DNA from: Maratus speciosus
Taxonomy: Eukaryota; Arthropoda; Arachnida; Araneae; Salticidae
NCBI GenBank assembly: GCA_963932465.1
Contig: OZ010794.1
Coordinates: 212,053,748-212,117,747 of the forward strand
Length of the DNA: 64,000 nt
Direction: 5' to 3'
Below are positions 1-9,565 of this stretch, piece by piece. Both the position numbers and the translations under genes were made by a program. The notes below the pieces were generated by a model. That model was not told the DNA's origin and did no database searches. It saw only the letters and a list, made by a program, of their open reading frames with translations. Position 1 is the stretch's first letter. Every line of letters starts with the position of its first letter.

Positions 1-134
1 TGACGGTCAGGTAAAAAAAAGGGAACAGTATAGGAAAAAAGGGACGAAATGAGAAAAAATGGGACGGTAAGGATGGAACGGTAAGGAATATTACACCTAT
101 TTTAGGCAAATCATGTTAAAACTAAGTGATAGGC
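1..134. repeat. Dispersed repeat, left part (split by copia)
   Basis: G/A-rich sequence with repeated GGGACGGTAAGG-like blocks. With 6981-7195 it forms a repeat whose second copy is at the right edge of the window (about 63664-64000). The left copy is interrupted by the copia insertion, and the right copy reads through the same place without it. The family is not recognised. Confidence 0.75.
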
Positions 135-139
135 ATAAT

Positions 140-610
140 TGTTAGAAAATGCTCTTTTGTTTTCAAGAACATCCACCAGATGGCAGCCTCAATCATTTTT
201 TTTATTTGATCTACTGTGACAGACACTCAGTTCAGTTAGTGTTGCTCCTTCACTTATAGCAGTTGGCAGCAAAATGCTGCTTGATTAAAAAATCCAATAA
301 TATTCCAAAGGAATATAATATGTTAAAAAAAAAACTGCAACAAGCCATAGTTGAAAGTATTTCTTTGTGTTTGTAAATAGTCTTATACATCTGTTTTGTT
401 TTATTGTGAAATGTGATCCGTATTTTGACCAGCATATATATTATTCTAGTGTATTCAATCTTCTAATAAATGTTCTTTGTTCATCTAAAGAAGAGTATAT
501 TTCCATTGAAACACGTCAAAACATAAAGGTAAAACTTTTAACTTTTTTTTATTGTTTACCTATTGAGGAATTTCGTATTCATGCCTTCCATATGGAATAA
601 CATTCCAACA
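140..610 (+). repeat. Copia 5' LTR
   Basis: 471-bp direct repeat with TG...CA ends, intact. It contains a CATATATA stretch (about 433-440) and an AATAAA (465-470) that could serve as TATA box and polyadenylation signal; those roles are inferred from position only. It also carries a CTCF-like motif at 173-186. The small ORF inside it recurs in the 3' LTR and is not a gene. Confidence 0.93.
173..186 (+). promoter_or_regulatory. CTCF-consensus-like site in copia 5' LTR
   Basis: The 14 bases CCACCAGATGGCAG fit the published vertebrate CTCF consensus CCASYAGRKGGCRS at every position. The same bases recur in the 3' LTR at 5335-5348. The match is seen directly; binding is inference. Confidence 0.45.
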
Positions 611-1068
611 GTCGATTATGAGACTGAAGTTATCTCAATTTTAAATATAGTAATATAAAAGAAGAAAATATAATATAATTAAATTCAAAGAAATAATTAT
701 TTTCTGAATATTGTATTTGTCACAAGTGAATGATATAAAAGAAAATTCAAAGAATTGTTCTTATTTTGAAACCAAAAGTATTGTGTATTGATAAGAAAAG
801 AAATTATTTTGATTTTTATTTTGCCAGTTTCTTATTGAAATTTTATTATATAAGTTGCAAATGTAAATTTATGTTTTAAACAAACAATTGAACATTTAAG
901 AACAGTTTTTCTGAAATCAAAAGTAACTTCAAAAATTGTTCTCAAGAATTTTATTTTGTTCTTATTTCATCATTAGCATTATATTTGAGTTTATAATTGT
1001 TGTTTTGATGTATTAATAAGGTAAAAAGTTTTATTTTCTGTGAAATAAGCAAATATTATTATATCATA
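611..1068 (+). other. Copia 5' untranslated leader
   Basis: About 460 bp of very AT-rich leader between the LTR and the gag start. Apart from the primer binding site I see no conserved structure. ATG 1069 is the first in-frame start ahead of a typical copia gag N-terminus. Confidence 0.6.
614..627 (+). promoter_or_regulatory. Primer binding site, elongator tRNA-Met anticodon arm
   Basis: Three bases after the 5' LTR the sequence GATTATGAGACTGA begins. It is the reverse complement of the conserved anticodon arm of elongator tRNA-Met (CAT anticodon, ...CAGTCTCATAATC...). Drosophila copia is known to prime from an internal tRNA fragment of initiator tRNA-Met, so an internal-arm PBS suits the family. 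The elongator identity rests on my knowledge of conserved tRNA sequence. Confidence 0.7.
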
Positions 1069-2817
1069 ATGTCTAGTATTAAAGAATCTCATTATGTTGA
1101 TAAATTAACTGATGACAACTATTCAGTTTGGAAGTTTAAAATAGAGCAATTGTTAATCAAAGAAGGTCTGTATGATGTTGTATTTGAACCTAAAAAGGAA
1201 AATGATGATAATTGGGTAAAAAATGATAGAAATGCTAGGGCATTAATTTGTTTAAATATCTCAGATTCACAAATTGTTCATGTCAGACATGCTAAAAGTG
1301 CTAAAGAGACATATGATCAATTGAAATCTGTTCATGAAAGAGTAAATTTAACAAATAAACTTTATCTTCTTAGGAAGCTGTATTCCATTAAATATAATGA
1401 AAGTATTAAAATGCAGGATCATATTAATTCTGTCTTAGAATTAGCAGAAAAATTAAGAAGTATAGGTGAAGTAATACAAGATGATAATTTAATAGCTATT
1501 TTGCTCTGTTCCTTACCAAATTCTTATAGTACCTTTATAACTGCTATTGAAAGTAAATATGAAACAGATTTATCATTAAAATATGTTCAAAACAAATTAA
1601 TTGATGAGTATCTTAGAAGAGTTGAAACTAAACAAATTTCAACAAAATTTGAATCTATTGCTTTAAAGGGTAATAGGGATAAACCAAAGCATTTGAATAA
1701 GCAAAAATTTTGTTCTCATTGCAAAAAGAATAATCACAACCGTGAAGATTGTTTTCACTTAAAGGGTAATAATACTAACAAAACAAAACCAAATTTCACC
1801 CAAGATAGATCATGTCAACAGTTTAAAAAACCAAACAATTTCTCTGCCTCTACTGCTAGTCAAAATGAAAATCTATTAGATTCTCAAAACTATCATGAAT
1901 TAATGGAAGAATCAAATTCTTCGAGTTTTGTTATGAAATCTCAACAAAATGGAAATAAAAACAAAAATTTGTCTTTTGTTATTGATTCAGGTGCATCTGT
2001 TCATTTAGCTAATTCCTTGGAACTGTTCTCAGAATTAAAAAGTTCGAATAAAGATACAATTACAATTGCTAATGGAACTAAATTAACTGCAAAGGGAAAG
2101 GGTAAATGTACTTTTAATATTGAAACACTTAATGGTCAAACAAATAGAGTTACATTGGATCATGTGCTTTATGTTCCCGAGTTGGATAGTAATTTATTAT
2201 CTGTCCAGTCTTGTACTGAGAAAGGTTTTGTTGTAACATTTAAAGATGATATATGTTTAATTAAGAAGGGCAACATCTTAGTTGCAGATACAAAAGCTGA
2301 TGAGGGGTTATACAGATTAAAAATAATACCTACAAATGAAAAGGTATATAGTGCTTCAGAAATATTACCCGTTTGTTCTAATGTTAACTGCATTCTAAAA
2401 TGGCACCAAAGGCTGGGCCATAGAAACTTTGAATCCATCAAGAAAATTCAAAAGGATGATTTAGCTTTAGGTATTACTGTGAATAATTGTTCTCATAATA
2501 CTGAATGTTCAAGTTGCATAAAAGCTAAGTTAACAGAAAAATCATTTCCAGAAGAAACGCAATACAGAAGTAAAAAACCACTTGATTTGATATACAGCGA
2601 CGTATGCGGTCCTGCAGAAACAAAAAGTATGGGATCAAAAAGATATTTCGTTACATTTATTGATGATTACTCTCGTTATACACAAGTATATTTTATTTCT
2701 TCTAAAGATGAAGTATATGATAAATTAACACTAGAACGGCGGGAAATTTTGCTCAAGATTTATAAAAATATTTCACATCAGAATTTTTATTTAGAACTAT
2801 TTAACTTATTTATTTAA
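1069..2817 (+). pseudogene. Copia gag, protease and integrase N-terminal part
   Basis: Residues 1-200 resemble the copia gag/UBN2 domain (YSVWKFKIEQLL near the start; gag proteins form the particle). A CCHC zinc knuckle C-X2-C-X4-H-X4-C lies at residues 215-228. The aspartic protease active site is DSG at 306-308. An HHCC zinc-binding domain (H446, H451, C480, C483) precedes the integrase core, whose first catalytic Asp is D511 (DVCGP). Genuine coding ends at TTAA 2725; the last about 30 residues up to the stop are read from an inserted MITE. The frame is the same on the far side of the MITE, so the insertion introduced the stop rather than a shift. Confidence 0.9.
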
Positions 2818-2932
2818 GGTATTTTTGTTCAGCATAGATTAATCTTATATTATAAAACAAATTCTGGTTCGAATCGAAATGTTTTCATTCGGTAAGTGTC
2901 AAAATGACCCCTCGCCGCCGTTCTAGTGTTAA
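2725..2932. mobile_element. TTAA-flanked MITE inside copia integrase
   Basis: A non-autonomous piggyBac-type element bounded by TTAA at 2725-2728 and 2929-2932. Terminal inverted repeats are ACACTAGAACGGCGGG and CGCCGTTCTAGTGT. One element plus one TTAA is 204 bp, a multiple of three, and precise TTAA excision would leave the copia frame open. The interior (CAGAATTTTTATTTAGAAC...) is close to the MITEs at 8245-8452 and 21550-21757. Confidence 0.9.
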
Positions 2933-3594
2933 AAGAGTATGTTGCATCAACAACAAATAAATTTAGATTGAAGATTAAATCCTTGCGTAGTGACAATGGA
3001 ACAGAATATTGCAACGAATCTGTCAAAGACTACCTTAAAAACTTGGGAATAAATCATGAAACAACGACGCCATATTCACCGTCCCAAAATGGAGTCGCAG
3101 AAAGAAAGAATCGCTCGCTTATTGAAATGAGTAAAGCGATGCTTATAAATGCTAAATTGCCAAAAACATTCTGGGCAGAAACCATAGCTACAGCAGCCTA
3201 CTTACAAAATAGACTACCCACAAAATCAACTGAAAAGACACCATATGAACTGTGGAATGGGCATAAGCCAAATTTGAGTCACCTTAAAGTATTTGGATGC
3301 AAAGCATATGTGTATGTTCATAAACAGAAGAGACAAAAATTTGACGAAAAGGCCACTGAAGGAGTCTTTGTTGGTTACGATTTAAGAAGCAAAGGATACC
3401 GAATTTATATAGGCGGTAGAAAAATAGTGATAAGCAGAACAGTGAAGTTTTTTGAAAATATGAACTGTGAAAATGTCTTTAAAGAAAATCCTGAAGAGCG
3501 AATCTCAGATTTAATGCATTTCAATTTTTCAGAAGAAAATCTTGAAAATGATAGTAAAGCTATCCGAATAGAAAATATTGCAGAAGAAATATAA
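2933..3594 (+). pseudogene. Copia integrase core and C-terminal part
   Basis: Continues the gag frame after the MITE. Counting from the ATG at 2926, the second and third catalytic residues are D23 (SDNGTEY) and E59 (SPSQNGVAERKNRS), giving D,D35E spacing. Downstream is the copia GKGY-type motif, here RSKGYRIY, which marks the integrase C-terminus. The frame ends at 3594 because of an indel near 3593, and the IN-RT linker continues in another frame from about 3597. Confidence 0.9.
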
Positions 3595-3596
3595 AA

Positions 3597-3755
3597 ATGG
3601 ATGAAAAATCAGTAGATAGCCCAACAACTGAAGAAAGTGAAGATAATTTCCAGAGAAGAATATCTAACAGAGAGACTAAAGGAATTCTACCAGAAAGATA
3701 TTCTTATAAAACTGAAGACAGTTATTCCAGAAATCAAGATCCTGAACTTTTATAG
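3597..3755 (+). pseudogene. Copia integrase-RT linker, frameshifted
   Basis: An acidic, Ser/Glu-rich linker is readable in the third frame from 3597 to a stop at 3753-3755. The RT frame is then entered by a second shift around 3750. It is low-complexity, as expected for a copia IN-RT spacer. Both shifts look like single-base indels. Confidence 0.6.
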
Positions 3756-3756
3756 A

Positions 3757-4399
3757 TGTTTTACAATTACCAGTAAAAGATCAACAGAAATGGTTTCAAG
3801 CTATGAAGGAAGAATTTAACTCTTTAAACGAAAATGAAGTATTTGAGCTTGTTACTTTACCCAAAGGAAAGCACGCCATTGGCTGTAAATGGGTTTACAA
3901 AACAAAACATAATGAAAATGGAGAAGCAATAAAATGCAAAGCACGATTAGTTGCCAAAGGTTTCGCTCAAAAATTAGGCACTGATTATGATGAAACCTTC
4001 TCTCCTGTCGTCAAACATACAACTATTAGAGCTTTTCTGACCTGGGCAGCTTATCATAAAGCCAGAGTATTTCAAGTAGATGTTAAAACAGCCTTTCTAC
4101 ATGGTAAACTAGATAATGAAGAATTATACATGCATCAACCAGAAGGCTTTCATGATGAAGAAAATAAAGACAAAGTCTATAAATTAAAAAAGGCTATATA
4201 TGGTCTTAAACAAGCCGCCAAGTGCTGGAATGAAGAAATAGAGAATACTCTAAAGGCATATGGATTTAAACAAAGTGAAGCTGATCCATGTTTGTTCATA
4301 AAAGAAAAATCAAAGAAGACAATTCATCTCATACTGTATGTAGATGATATGCTGATGACCTCAGAAGATGAAAATGAAGTTAATGAAGTAATAAATTAA
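3757..4399 (+). pseudogene. Copia reverse transcriptase
   Basis: RVT_2-type reverse transcriptase; the frame is open before the ATG at 3803. Counting from that ATG, motifs are CKWVYKTK (28-35), RLVAKGFAQ (48-56), the first catalytic Asp in QVDVKTAFLHG (D93), IYGLKQA (132-138) and the catalytic YVDD at 179-182. It makes cDNA from the element RNA. The frame ends at 4399 because of an indel near 4390; the thumb and connection continue in another frame. Confidence 0.92.
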
Positions 4400-5307
4400 A
4401 GAAATCTTATCCCATAACATCACTAGGAGAAGCAAAATACTTCTTAGGTATAGAAATTTACAGAAAAGAAGATGGAAGTTATTTACTTTCACAAAGAAGT
4501 AAAATAACTCAATTAGTTAAGGATTTTCAGCTTGAAGAAGCCAAACCAACTTATACCCCAATGGAAACTAACTATTATAGTTTAGATAAAGAAGAAAATC
4601 TTTTATCATGTAATGATAATTATAGACAAGCTATAGGAAGTCTTTTATATATTTCCTCATGCACAAGACCTGATATTACCGCTCCTACACACATACTAAG
4701 TCGAAGATGCAATAATCCAAGACAAAAGGACTGGAATGCTGTTAAGAGGGTAATAAGATACTTAAAAACAACGAAAGACCTTGATCTCCACATTTCTTCA
4801 AAAGAATATCCTAATATAGTTGCATACTCGGATGCAGACTGGGGTCAAGATGCTACAGACAGAAAATCCACCTCAGGAAATGTAATCTTCTTAGGCAATA
4901 GCTGCATTTCTTGGTTCTCACGAAAACAATCATGTGTGACATTATCGTCAGCAGAAGCTGAATATGTGGCACTGTCACAAGGAACTCAAGAGGTGCTATG
5001 GATCTTAAAATTATGTAAAGATCTCAATTTACAACAACATTTTCCCATTAGAATTTTTGAGGATAACCAATCTACAATTAAATTGGTTGAAAGTGAAAAA
5101 TTTAAATCTCGCACTAAGCATATTGATACAAAGTATCATTACATACGAGATTTAAAAACGAAAAATGTTATAGATGTCAAATATCTATCAACAAATGAAA
5201 TGATAGCAGATATAATGACGAAGCCGTTGCCAAAGGCCAAATTTGAACTTTGTAGAAACCTTATCCACCTGGTGTCAGATTCTATCACAAAACGGGAGAG
5301 ATGTTAG
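4400..5307 (+). pseudogene. Copia RT C-terminus and RNase H
   Basis: The RT tail (GEAKYFLGIEIYR-like, about 4425-4460) runs into RNase H. From the ATG at 4561 the RNase H residues are D91 (YSDADW), the AEAEYVAL acidic motif (132-139), D168 (FEDNQS) and D189 (KHIDTKYHYI). Its role is removal of RNA from the RNA-DNA hybrid. The stop codon TAG overlaps the first bases of the 3' LTR (TGTTAG), as is usual in copia elements. This segment is otherwise intact. Confidence 0.9.
5294..5301 (+). promoter_or_regulatory. Polypurine tract
   Basis: GGGAGAGA lies directly before the 3' LTR and is the expected plus-strand primer. It overlaps the end of the RNase H coding sequence. Confidence 0.75.
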
Positions 5308-5490
5308 AAAATGCTCTTTTGTTTTCAAGAACGTCCACCAGATGGCAGCATCAATCATTTTTTTATTTGATCTACTGTGACAGACACTCAGTTCAGTTAG
5401 TGTTGCTCCTTCCCTTATAGCAGTTGGCAGCAAAATGCTGCTTGATTAAAAAATCCAATAATATTCCAAAGGAATATAATATGTTAAAAA

Positions 5491-6518
5491 CTAGTATGTT
5501 GTGGCCATCACAAAACTTTCTTCTATATAAATCACGTCAATTAAATCGTTTAAATAGTACCAATTCATATCACAATATATCTGAATTTGAAGTTTGGTGA
5601 AAATTCGTGCATTAGTTCTTGTATAGAGCTATAGCGGAAATTCTGAAAAATGTAGTATAGCAGCGCAACCTGTTGAGCGATTTACACCAAAACATAAACA
5701 GCACTAATTGATATCAAGGTATACCTGAATCTGAAGTTTGATGAAAATTCATGCATTAGTTATTGAGATACAGCTGTGGCGGAAATTCTGAAAAATGCAG
5801 CATAGCAGCGCCACCTGTTCAGCGATTTGCACCAAAACATAAACAGCACTAATTCATATCATGGTATACCTGAATCTGAAGTTTGTTGAAAATCCAAGAA
5901 TTGAGATAGAGATATTGCGGAAATTGCAAAAAATGCCCAATAGCAGCGCCACCTGTTGAGCGATTTACACCAAAATATATAAAATGTCTATTCATGTCAA
6001 GGACTAACTGAATCTGAAGTTTCATGAAAATCCGTGCATTAGTTCTTGAGATAGAGCCATTGCGGAAATCGTAAAAAATCCAGCATAGCAGCGCCACCTG
6101 TTGAGCGATTTACACCAACACGTAATCAGCATCTAGTCATATCAAGGACTAACTGACTCTGAAGTTTCATGAAAATCCGTGCATTAGTTCTTGAGATAGA
6201 GCCATTTCGGAAATCGTAAAAAAGGCAGCATAACAGCGCCACCTGTTGAGCGATTTGCACCAAAATCTCTAAATTGTCTATTCATGTCAAGGACTAACTG
6301 AATCTGAAGTTTCATGAAAATCCGTGCATTAGTTCTTGAGATAGAGCCATTGCGGAAATCGTAAAAAAGGCAGCATAGCAGCGCCACCTGTTGAGCGATT
6401 TGCACCAAAATCTAATCAGCATCAATTTGTATCAGGGGCTAACGGAATATGAATTTTTGTTAAATTCCGTGCATTAGTTCTTGAGATAGAGCGCCCACAA
6501 AATTTGTGTCACATACAC

Positions 6519-6552
<34 letters not shown>

Positions 6553-6693
6553 TCACAGAGTCACAGACAGACATTTTGTAAAAACATGTTTTTTGGAATT
6601 TCTGACCCCTAAAACGTGTAAATCCGTCGAAAACCGGAATTCGAAAATTTTCATGAATCCAATACTTTTTTCTTGTAAAGATAGAAGAAAGTA
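5491..6693 (-). mobile_element. HINE-like non-autonomous Helentron, variant 1
   Basis: Read on the minus strand the element starts near TACTTTCTTCTATC and ends ...ATAGAAGAAAGT, a short hairpin (TTGTG-ATGGC-CACAA) and a terminal CTAG. ACTTTCTTCTAT and ATAGAAGAAAGT form perfect 12-bp subterminal inverted repeats. It sits in an A/T run with no clear duplication. These are traits described for Helitron2/Helentron-derived HINEs such as DINE-1. The middle holds about seven tandem units of roughly 145 bp plus an (ACAG)n stretch at 6521-6551. It has no coding capacity, so an autonomous partner must lie elsewhere. Confidence 0.75.
5580..6480. repeat. About 145-bp minisatellite inside HINE variant 1
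   Basis: About seven copies of a unit beginning near GAATCTGAAGTTT and containing GTGCATTAGTTCTTGAGATA and GCAGCGCCACCTGTTGAGC. The last block occurs at 5661 (imperfect), 5805, 5944, 6089, 6234 and 6379. Its reverse complement matches 12 of 14 positions of the CTCF consensus with a perfect core. ORFs in this stretch are repeat shadows. Confidence 0.85.
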
Positions 6694-6980
6694 AAAAAAC
6701 TGCAACAAGCCATAGTTCAAAGTATTTCTTTGTGTTTGTAAATAGTCTTATACATCTGTTTTGTTTTATTGTGAAATGTGATCCGTATTTTGACCAGCAT
6801 ATATATTATTCTAGTGTATTCAATCTTCTAATAAATGTTCTTTGTTCATCTAAAGAAGAGTATATTTCCATTGAAACACATCAAAACATAAAGGTAAAAC
6901 TTTTAACTTTTTTTTATTGTTTACCTATTGAGGAATTTCGTATTCATGCCTTCCATATGGAATAACATTCCAATAATAAT

Positions 6981-7195
6981 GTTCATTCATTTTTTTAGAA
7001 AAAGTTGCTAACATTGGATTATTATTATTATTTTTTTTTTAATTTACCTCGAAAAGTGCAGGAATAAACCTTGGCGACGGTAAGACTACCAATAAAGCCA
7101 CGATCTTGAAATTGATATTTAAATGCTGATTTAAATTCTGCAGTAAATTTCCTGTCAAAGAATTTTAGACATTCTTTCTCTAGCGTACTTCTGCA
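6981..7195. repeat. Dispersed repeat, continuation after copia
   Basis: Right-hand part of the repeat begun at 1-134. It aligns with the segment ending at 64000 through GTGCAGGAATAAACCTTGG and onward. On the minus strand a frame of some 85 codons (about 7290 to 7030) stays open here; the right-edge copy keeps it except for one stop. I do not recognise the peptide. Confidence 0.7.
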
Positions 7196-7594
7196 TGAGA
7201 AAAAACTTAAAAAAAATTCTGAGGCTGCATCTGAAGTGATTTTCTGTATAAGTTTAGCAAGAGGTAAGGATGAAAAACCCAGGGACAGAGTTCAAAAAAT
7301 AACATCACCCGTAAAAATGTGTGCATGTTCAATTTTTGCTACATATTTATATAAAACAATTGTCCCAGTTTGTGAAAAAAATTACATCAAATTACTTTTA
7401 TTGAAACAATTTTATACAGAGAGCTCCAAATTTAAAAATCAGCATCAGGGACACAGGACGGTATAGGAGTTTTTCTGGTATTTGGACCCCCAAAATCGTC
7501 CAAAACTTATTTATCTCGTTAATATTGTTATGCAATCATGTAATGGGATATTCCCCAATATAGAAAAAAAAGTGTATTAAAATAAAAATATTAT
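7196..7594. other. Unassigned sequence between repeat and piggyBac relic
   Basis: AT-rich, no recognisable gene. Short plus-strand ORFs here have no domain. It may be the decayed end of the piggyBac element, but no TTAA-bounded terminus is visible. Confidence 0.4.
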
Positions 7595-7846
7595 TCAGGG
7601 ACATGAAAGTGAAAAGTTTGTGAGATTGCCCCCTATTCTGTAGTTCTTTCGTCTTGGAATGATTCTTGCTAAACGCATTACATGGTTGGATGCTAAACCA
7701 AGATCTAGATCCTCTGACTTTATAACATTTTCTTTGCAGGAATCTGGATCGATTTTATAGATAAATTCAGATGCACCATTCAAAACATGAATTTTATACT
7801 CCCATTTATGTGGTTTGTTCGGATTGTATCGAGTCATAAAATTACG

Positions 7847-7850
<4 letters not shown>

Positions 7851-7884
<34 letters not shown>
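7851..7884. repeat. Poly-T tract
   Basis: An uninterrupted T run of more than 30 bases inside the piggyBac relic; it may vary in length or be an assembly-sensitive spot. Confidence 0.85.
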
Positions 7885-7888
<4 letters not shown>

Positions 7889-8244
7889 AAATTTGTTCAC
7901 CTACACATAAATGCTGCTCAAGAGGAATTTTTTCCAGGTTTTCGTTTATTTTTTCTAGAACAGGTCTGATTTGGAAAGTCTATTACTATGACGGTTGGAA
8001 TAAGGAAGGTTTTGAGTATTATCATTGAAATGAGGTAATTGCCATAATTGTTCAAACTAATTCAGAGACATTAGATCCTTGAATAAATGGCACACTTATA
8101 GAACTAGCACAGTAATTTCTTACTCTTGGAAGATGAATTACAGACATATAGTAAGTAATGCCAACAAATTGGCGAATATCTAAGGTAGTGACATTAAATG
8201 TTGTACTTGGATTTTTCTGAATGCTATACAAGTTCGTTTCATTC

Positions 8245-8452
8245 TTAACAATAGAACTACCGGAAATTTGAGTAAAGTTTTATAAAAATATTTCACACCA
8301 GAATTTTGATTTAAAACAGTTTAACTGTAATATTTAACATTTTTCTTCGTTGTATCTTTTAAACTTATTTCATAATCAAATTTCTGGTTTGAGCCGAAAC
8401 ATATTCATATGGTCGCCATCAAAATGAAAGCTCTCAATAGTTCTAGTGTTAA
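8245..8452. mobile_element. TTAA MITE (copia-MITE family) in piggyBac relic
   Basis: TTAA at 8245-8248 and 8449-8452, ends ACAATAGAACTACCGG and ATAGTTCTAGTGT. The interior TATTTCACACCAGAATTTTG resembles the MITE in copia. It shares its right TTAA with the next MITE. Confidence 0.85.
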
Positions 8453-8664
8453 CCCCTTAATTCTCGCTCCCGAGATATTCTCGGGCTGCGTTTTTTATTC
8501 AGATTATTTGATTCCCACCAGTTTTATAAAATAGTGTAATTACTTTATTACGGTATCATTTTAACTGTCATTAAATAAGGTGAATATTTCTTTTTCAAAA
8601 AAGTGGTGCCGATAAGCAATTTGAATTTTTAAACCGTAATTTAATTCGACCGTGAAGGGGTTAA
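8449..8664. mobile_element. TTAA MITE, CCCCTTAATTCTCGC family, copy 1
   Basis: TTAA at 8449-8452 and 8661-8664; ends CCCCTTAATTCTCGCTCCCG and CGACCGTGAAGGGG. The interior folds back: GATTCCCACCAG... on one side, GTGGTGCCGATAAGC on the other, around ATTAAATAAGG. Other copies are at 13806-14236 (reverse), 32431-32646 and 46652-46868. Confidence 0.88.
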
Positions 8665-9182
8665 TCATTTCAAATGTTTCATCCGAAAAGAGGAATGAAA
8701 AAAAAATTGATAAGGTGTATCTAGTTCTAAAATGTCCTGTTGTAATGTACAATCATCTGAGAATGATAGTTGCTGGTGATTCAAAATCAAATTTTTTTTT
8801 CCATAAAATGTCTTTTTTTTTCCCCTGACTTTTTGAAATACTGACAGATGGGCTAGAATCACTGTTGAAGTAACGAGGAATACAAACTGAGGATCCAGAA
8901 ATACTGTCATTTGAAGATGAAGCACTTAGAGGAGTACAAGAAACCTTGGCTGATGTACTGGGAACATTTGAAGAAACAATTTCTTCACTTCCATCAACTG
9001 AATATGTTTCATTAAAGCCAAGTGGTACAAAATTTGGATCTGTTAAGATATATCATCGTCAGATATATCGATTTAATCCTCACTATCACTGTTTCTCACC
9101 AAATATCCCATTTTTTCACATTTCACACCTCTACATCCAAATGCCATCCGAAGAAATAAAATGGGGGAGGGGGGGGGGGATA

Positions 9183-9565
9183 TTAGAAGGGAAGAAGTGG
9201 CGCGTTGTTGCAGATCTGCAACAAACAAAAGTTTACGTTTATCTTATGCATATTATAAATTTCTTAGCTCGAAAATGGTCTTTAAATAAAGAATTTAAAC
9301 TTATGTTTGTAAATAATATACTTCTAGACGTATGCAGACTTTTTTTTTAACTCGTGTAGCTTATCAAGCGATAAATCAAAGTTTGGTGCAAAAAAAAAAA
9401 ATAATAATATCGTCTTCCGTTGCGGATTTAATGAAATAATTATGTTAATAGCAGGGTAAGAGAATTACAAGAATCAACAAAATTGTCTTTTTAAATTCAC
9501 TGTCGAAATAACATTGACTTTTTTGGTATGTTGCAGATCTGCAACACGCTGATACAAAGGGTTAA
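9183..9565. mobile_element. Probable TTAA fold-back element
   Basis: Inverted arms around GTTGCAGATCTGCAAC (9208-9223 and 9532-9547). The right end is GGGTTAA at 9562-9565; the left end TTAG (9183) looks like a decayed TTAA. Not matched to another copy in the window. Confidence 0.45.

Larger units (their letters stand above)
5302..6975 (+). repeat. Copia 3' LTR, split by a HINE-like element
   Basis: Matches the 5' LTR from 5302 to 5490 and again from about 6694 to 6975, with 1.2 kb of foreign sequence inserted in the LTR's A-run. The last bases are CCAATA instead of CCAACA, followed by ATAAT. A second CTCF-like motif is at 5335-5348. Confidence 0.92.
135..6980 (+). mobile_element. Ty1/copia LTR retrotransposon, full-length but broken
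   Basis: A complete LTR-gag-pol-LTR element flanked by a 5-bp duplication ATAAT (135-139 and 6976-6980). LTRs start TGTTAG and end CCAACA (5' copy) or CCAATA (3' copy). The order gag, protease, integrase, reverse transcriptase, RNase H, with integrase before RT, is diagnostic of Ty1/copia. The two LTRs differ at roughly seven positions over 471 bp once a nested 1.2 kb insertion is removed from the 3' LTR, so the insertion is fairly young. The element is dead: a TTAA MITE lies in the integrase region, there are frameshifts near 3593, 3750 and 4390, and the 3' LTR is split. Confidence 0.95.
7595..8960 (-). pseudogene. piggyBac-type transposase relic (DDE_Tnp_1_7)
   Basis: Read on the minus strand, with breaks, in the order of the piggyBac/PGBD family. 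There is an acidic Ser-rich N-terminal piece, then a segment resembling the family's FSDE.FE.I stretch, NETNLYSIQKNP, IRQFVGITYYMSVIHLPRVRNY, INENLEKIPLEQHLCVGEQI, then TRYNPNKPHKWEYKI and DLDLGLASNHVMRLARIIP. The first catalytic Asp, normally in a DEQ motif, is Gly here (VGEQ). A run of more than 30 T at 7851-7884 replaces the following loop, the 8245-8664 segment is two inserted MITEs, and frameshifts occur at T/A runs near 8690. It is clearly dead. The transposase family cuts and inserts at TTAA, the site used by most MITEs in this window. Confidence 0.82.
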
